64,000 bases of DNA from Pelomonas sp. V22. Lineage in GTDB: Bacteria > Pseudomonadota > Gammaproteobacteria > Burkholderiales > Burkholderiaceae_C. Each line of letters opens with the position of its first letter. The stretch's first letter is position 1. Under the pieces are notes generated by a model. That model was not told where the DNA came from. It was given only the letters and a program-made list of their open reading frames with translations, and searched no databases. The translations under genes were made by a program, and so were the position numbers. This document shows positions 61,092-64,000 of the stretch, one piece after another. Where the stretch lies: the NCBI RefSeq assembly GCF_030014915.1, contig NZ_JAGIXS010000001.1:1798001-1862000 (forward strand). The letters run 5' to 3'.

Positions 61092-62293
61092 TGCAGCTTC
61101 CTTTCCGCCTTCAGAGCAGCGCGCTGAAGGATGGCCGCCACATCGCCCTTCTTCAGGAACACCTCCTGGATCGCATCGCGCACCACGCCCGAGGCGCGGG
61201 TCCAGCGCGGGTTCAGCAGGAAGGCCGGCGCCTCCTGCATGCTCAGCGCCATCGCATAGAAGGGCTGGACTTGCGGGTCGTCTTGCAAGCGCAGCTCGCG
61301 GGCCACGCTCATCAGCACTGGCAGGTCGCCCTGGCGCAGGCGCACGGCCTCGACGCTGCTGTAGAAGCGGATGAACTGCCAGGCCAGCTCCTTGTGCTGG
61401 GAGTCGCGCGCGATGGCCAGCGAGGACACGCTGACCACGCTCTGCGCCGGCCGCCCCTGGAAGCTGGGCAGCGGCGCCACGCCGTAGCGCTTGCCGTCGC
61501 GCGCCAGTTCGAGCCGGAAGGCGGCGCCGTCCATCAGCATGGCCACGCGGTCGGCCACGAAAAGCTGGCGCTGGTTCTTGCCATCGCCCACGCCCAGCGT
61601 GGCCGCGAGGCCCTGGTCCAGCAGGCCGAGCAGGAGGCTGAACATGGCCTGCGAAGCCGGTGAGTCGAACTCACCCTGCAGCGTCTTGCCATCGGCCGCC
61701 AGCATGCGCGTGCCGGCGCTCCAGAGATAACCCTGAAAGTCGTAGGGGTCCGGCGCCACGTCCAGGCCATAGCCATAGACCTTGGCCGCCGGGCGGCTGA
61801 GTTTCTGCGACAGCGCGCGCAAGTCCTCCCAGCGCCAGCCGGCTTGCGGATAGGCGAGGCCGGCGCGGTCGAACATGTCCTTGTTGTAGTAGATGACCTG
61901 GCTGGTGAAACCGGCCGGCACGCCGTAGAGGCGGCCGTCCACCGTGGCGAAGCGCAGGAGGCCGGGCACCAGGTCGGCCGCATCGAAAGCAGCCTGGCGG
62001 GCCTGGTAGGCATCGAGCGGCTCCAGCACGCGGTGATAGAGCGGGAAGTTCCACATCATCATCACGTCGGGCGGGTTGCGCGCGCCCATGGCGGCCGAGA
62101 GCTTCTGGTTGAAGCCGGCGCCATAGGCCTCGACCTGCACGCGCACGCCGGGATGGCGCTGCTCGAAGGCAGCGGCGATGCGGCGCTGGATGTCCAGGTT
62201 CTCGCTGCCGTCCCAGGTGGCGAAGCGCAGCACCTGGGCCATGGCCCACCCGGGGCTCAGCAACAGGGCGCACGCCAGCAGGAGATGCTTCAT
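61088..62293 (-). CDS. extracellular sugar-binding protein of the ABC importer
   Basis: A 401-residue periplasmic solute-binding protein (SBP family 1). The signal peptide MKHLLLACALLLSPGWAMAQ is clear. The mature protein begins VLRFATWDGSENLDIQRRIA and has the usual VEAYGAGFNQKLSAAMGARN and GVPAGFTSQVIYYNKDMFDR. Delivers the sugar to the two permeases; overlaps genes on both sides by four bases. Confidence 0.94.
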   Translation of the reverse strand: MKHLLLACALLLSPGWAMAQVLRFATWDGSENLDIQRRIAAAFEQRHPGVRVQVEAYGAGFNQKLSAAMGARNPPDVMMMWNFPLYHRVLEPLDAYQARQAAFDAADLVPGLLRFATVDGRLYGVPAGFTSQVIYYNKDMFDRAGLAYPQAGWRWEDLRALSQKLSRPAAKVYGYGLDVAPDPYDFQGYLWSAGTRMLAADGKTLQGEFDSPASQAMFSLLLGLLDQGLAATLGVGDGKNQRQLFVADRVAMLMDGAAFRLELARDGKRYGVAPLPSFQGRPAQSVVSVSSLAIARDSQHKELAWQFIRFYSSVEAVRLRQGDLPVLMSVARELRLQDDPQVQPFYAMALSMQEAPAFLLNPRWTRASGVVRDAIQEVFLKKGDVAAILQRAALKAERKLQ

Positions 62294-63354
62294 GCCAGTG
62301 CCAGTGCTTCTCGCACGGTCTCGCTCAAGGGCTTGCTCATGGCCCGGCCTTCGGCATCGAAGGCATGCAGGTGCTCGTCCATCACGTCGAGGCCCAGGGT
62401 CTCGCCCTGCTGCACCGCATGCCCGCCGTCCACGCTGGCGGTCAGCGCATGGCCATTGGCGAGGCGCAGGTGCACGAGGCTGTGCGCGCCCAGGCGCTCG
62501 ACCATGCGCACCTCGGCGCGCAAGGCACCTGCCGCGCCGAGCCGCAGATGCTCGGGGCGTATGCCCAACGTGACCGCGCCCTCGCGCGCTACACCTCCAG
62601 CAAACGCGCCGGCCAGGGCCGCAGCCGGCAGCAGGTTCATGCGCGGCGAGCCTATGAACCCGGCCACGAAGAGGTCAGCCGGCGCGTGATAGAGCTCCAG
62701 TGGCTTGCCGACCTGGGCGATGCGGCCCTGGTTCAGCACCACGACCTTGTCGGCCAGGGTCATGGCCTCCACCTGGTCGTGGGTGACGTAGATCATCGTG
62801 GCCTGCAGCTTCTGGTGCAGGCGTGCCAGCTCCATGCGGGTGTTCTCGCGCAGGGCAGCATCGAGGTTGGACAGCGGCTCATCGAACAGGAAGATGCGGG
62901 GCTGGCGCACGATGGCGCGGCCTATGGCCACGCGCTGGCGCTGGCCGCCGCTGAGCTGGCGCGGCTTGCGCTCCAGCAGGTCTTCGAGCTGCAGCATGCG
63001 CGCCGCTTCGGCAATGCGCGCCTCGATCTCGCCCTTGGGCCGGCCGCGCAGGCTGAGGCCGAAGGCCAGGTTCTTGCGCACCGACATGTGCGGGTAGAGC
63101 GCATAGCTCTGGAACACCATGGCCAGGTCGCGCTCGGCCGGCGGCAGCTCGTTGATGCGCCGGCCGTCCATCCTCAGCTCGCCGCCCTGCACCGCTTCCA
63201 GGCCGGCAATGCAGCGCAAGAGCGTGGACTTGCCGCAGCCCGAAGGGCCGAGGAAGCAGACGAACTCGCGGTCGGCGATCTCGAGGTCGATGTCCTTCAG
63301 GACGTCCACCGGGCCGAAGCGCTTGCACAGCGCCTGGATGCTGAGCTGGGCCAT
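62290..63354 (-). CDS. sugar ABC transporter ATPase, MalK/UgpC-type
   Basis: A 354-residue ATPase. Walker A GPSGCGKSTLLRCIAG, signature QLSGGQRQRVAIGRAI, Walker B IFLFDEPLSNLDA and the H-loop IYVTHDQVEAMTLADK are intact. The C-terminal TOBE/regulatory domain (about 240-354) shows LGIRPEHLRL. It energises the MalFG-like pair. Starts one base after the upstream isomerase stop region. Confidence 0.95.
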   Translation of the reverse strand: MAQLSIQALCKRFGPVDVLKDIDLEIADREFVCFLGPSGCGKSTLLRCIAGLEAVQGGELRMDGRRINELPPAERDLAMVFQSYALYPHMSVRKNLAFGLSLRGRPKGEIEARIAEAARMLQLEDLLERKPRQLSGGQRQRVAIGRAIVRQPRIFLFDEPLSNLDAALRENTRMELARLHQKLQATMIYVTHDQVEAMTLADKVVVLNQGRIAQVGKPLELYHAPADLFVAGFIGSPRMNLLPAAALAGAFAGGVAREGAVTLGIRPEHLRLGAAGALRAEVRMVERLGAHSLVHLRLANGHALTASVDGGHAVQQGETLGLDVMDEHLHAFDAEGRAMSKPLSETVREALALA

Positions 63355-63355
63355 G

Positions 63356-64000
63356 TCAGTGCAGGCGCTCGCTGAGATAGCGCAGGCCCACGCGCGCCGT
63401 GCGCGCTGGCTGGCTCGGGTGGTCGTGCTCGACGATGAAGGTCTGCAGCCGCGCGGCCAGGCCGGGCAGCCACTGGCCCCAGGGCAGGCGGCCCTCGCCC
63501 AGCGTGGCCCAGCCCTGCTCGGCCGGCTCTCCGTGGCCGTCGGGCGCCAGGTCCTTCACATGGACCGACTGCAGGCGCGCGGCATGGCGCGACAGCCAGG
63601 CGGCCGGGTCTTCGCCGGCGCGCGCCACCCAGGCCACGTCGGGCTGCCAGCGCAGGCTGGGCGCGGCTTCGAACAGCGTCTCCAGCGCCGTGCGGCCGTC
63701 CGCCAGGCGCTCGAACTCGAAGGCATGGTTGTGATAGGCCAGGGCAATGCCCTTGGACGCGAGAACCTGGGCGTATTGCTCGAGCTGCGCGGCCAGCGCG
63801 AGCCAGCCGGCGCGGTCTGCAGGCCGCTCGCCTTCGTCCAGCCAGGGCATCACCAGCTGCTGGCAGCCCAGGGCCTGCAAGGCGTGCAGGATCTCGGGCA
63901 GGCGCTGACCGAGGTCGCTCATCTCCACATGCATGGAGGCGAGGCCCATGCCGCTCGCTTGCAGTGTGGCCACGAAGGCCTCGGCCGGGAGGCTGTGCAG
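63356..64000 (-). CDS. sugar phosphate isomerase/epimerase-like TIM-barrel protein (N-terminus beyond window)
   Basis: The last 214 residues of an AP-endonuclease-2-type (xylose-isomerase-like) barrel. Metal-binding segments are YHNHAFEFE, WQPDVAWVARAG, VHVKDLAPDG and FIVEHDHP. Family members act as sugar isomerases/epimerases or inositol dehydratases; the substrate is unknown. It ends one base before the ATPase gene, so it belongs to the same operon. The frame stays open to the window edge, so the start lies outside. Confidence 0.88.
   Translation of the reverse strand: MHSLPAEAFVATLQASGMGLASMHVEMSDLGQRLPEILHALQALGCQQLVMPWLDEGERPADRAGWLALAAQLEQYAQVLASKGIALAYHNHAFEFERLADGRTALETLFEAAPSLRWQPDVAWVARAGEDPAAWLSRHAARLQSVHVKDLAPDGHGEPAEQGWATLGEGRLPWGQWLPGLAARLQTFIVEHDHPSQPARTARVGLRYLSERLH

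Overview
The window is chromosomal DNA from a GC-rich proteobacterium, most likely of the order Burkholderiales and closest in style to the Roseateles/Rubrivivax/Comamonadaceae group. That placement is inferred from gene order (def-fmt with a divergent LysM gene, dprA and smg; yajC-secD-secF; pgk with pyk and fba), from protein styles, and from short structured intergenic repeats typical of the group. Genes are dense, with many 4-base ATGA overlaps and no gap above about 300 bases. I saw no rRNA, tRNA, CRISPR array, insertion sequence or prophage.

Layout. Bases 1-7940 hold central carbon genes on the minus strand (fba partial at the edge, pyk, maeB, pgk), interrupted by an ATPase/STAS-like regulatory protein and a periplasmic binding protein. 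Bases 8113-13484 carry a glycosyltransferase, the AzlCD exporter, a head-GIN surface protein, a lipoprotein, htpX and fmt. Bases 13481-17026 are def, LysM, dprA and smg. Bases 17081-22820 are a DUF1631 gene and secF-secD-yajC. Bases 23050-28129 are a six-gene hydroxyproline catabolic operon with its own GntR regulator; the terminal semialdehyde dehydrogenase and a transporter are not in it. Bases 28141-34124 hold a HlyIII protein, a carboxylesterase, two unknown genes and a Liv-type ABC importer with a fused permease-ATPase.

Bases 34267-38196 hold an atypical crotonase, two paralogous small cysteine-motif proteins flanking tdk, and ornithine cyclodeaminase with a divergent Lrp regulator. Bases 38285-42702 are two secreted glycosidases (GH97 and an amylo-1,6-glucosidase). 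Bases 42725-46015 carry an SDR, a LysR, a MerR with a textbook MerR-type promoter in front of a small membrane protein, and a TetR. The TetR is divergent from an RND efflux operon (46311-52228) whose adaptor gene has an apparent one-base frameshift in its signal peptide and whose leader carries a possible attenuator.

Bases 52252-64000 form an oligosaccharide utilisation locus: a TonB-dependent receptor with a cupin, then one tightly overlapping operon (sugar isomerase, MalK-like ATPase, binding protein, two permeases, GH63/GH37-like glycosidase, LacI regulator, glucokinase). Together with the GH97 and debranching enzymes this suggests alpha-glucan or maltooligosaccharide breakdown, uptake and phosphorylation feeding the glycolytic genes at the left end.

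The items I rate highest are the paired small cysteine-motif proteins, the frameshifted pump adaptor with its leader peptide and hairpin, the single-chain wHTH/HATPase/STAS-like protein, and the 86-base repeat found twice directly behind stop codons.
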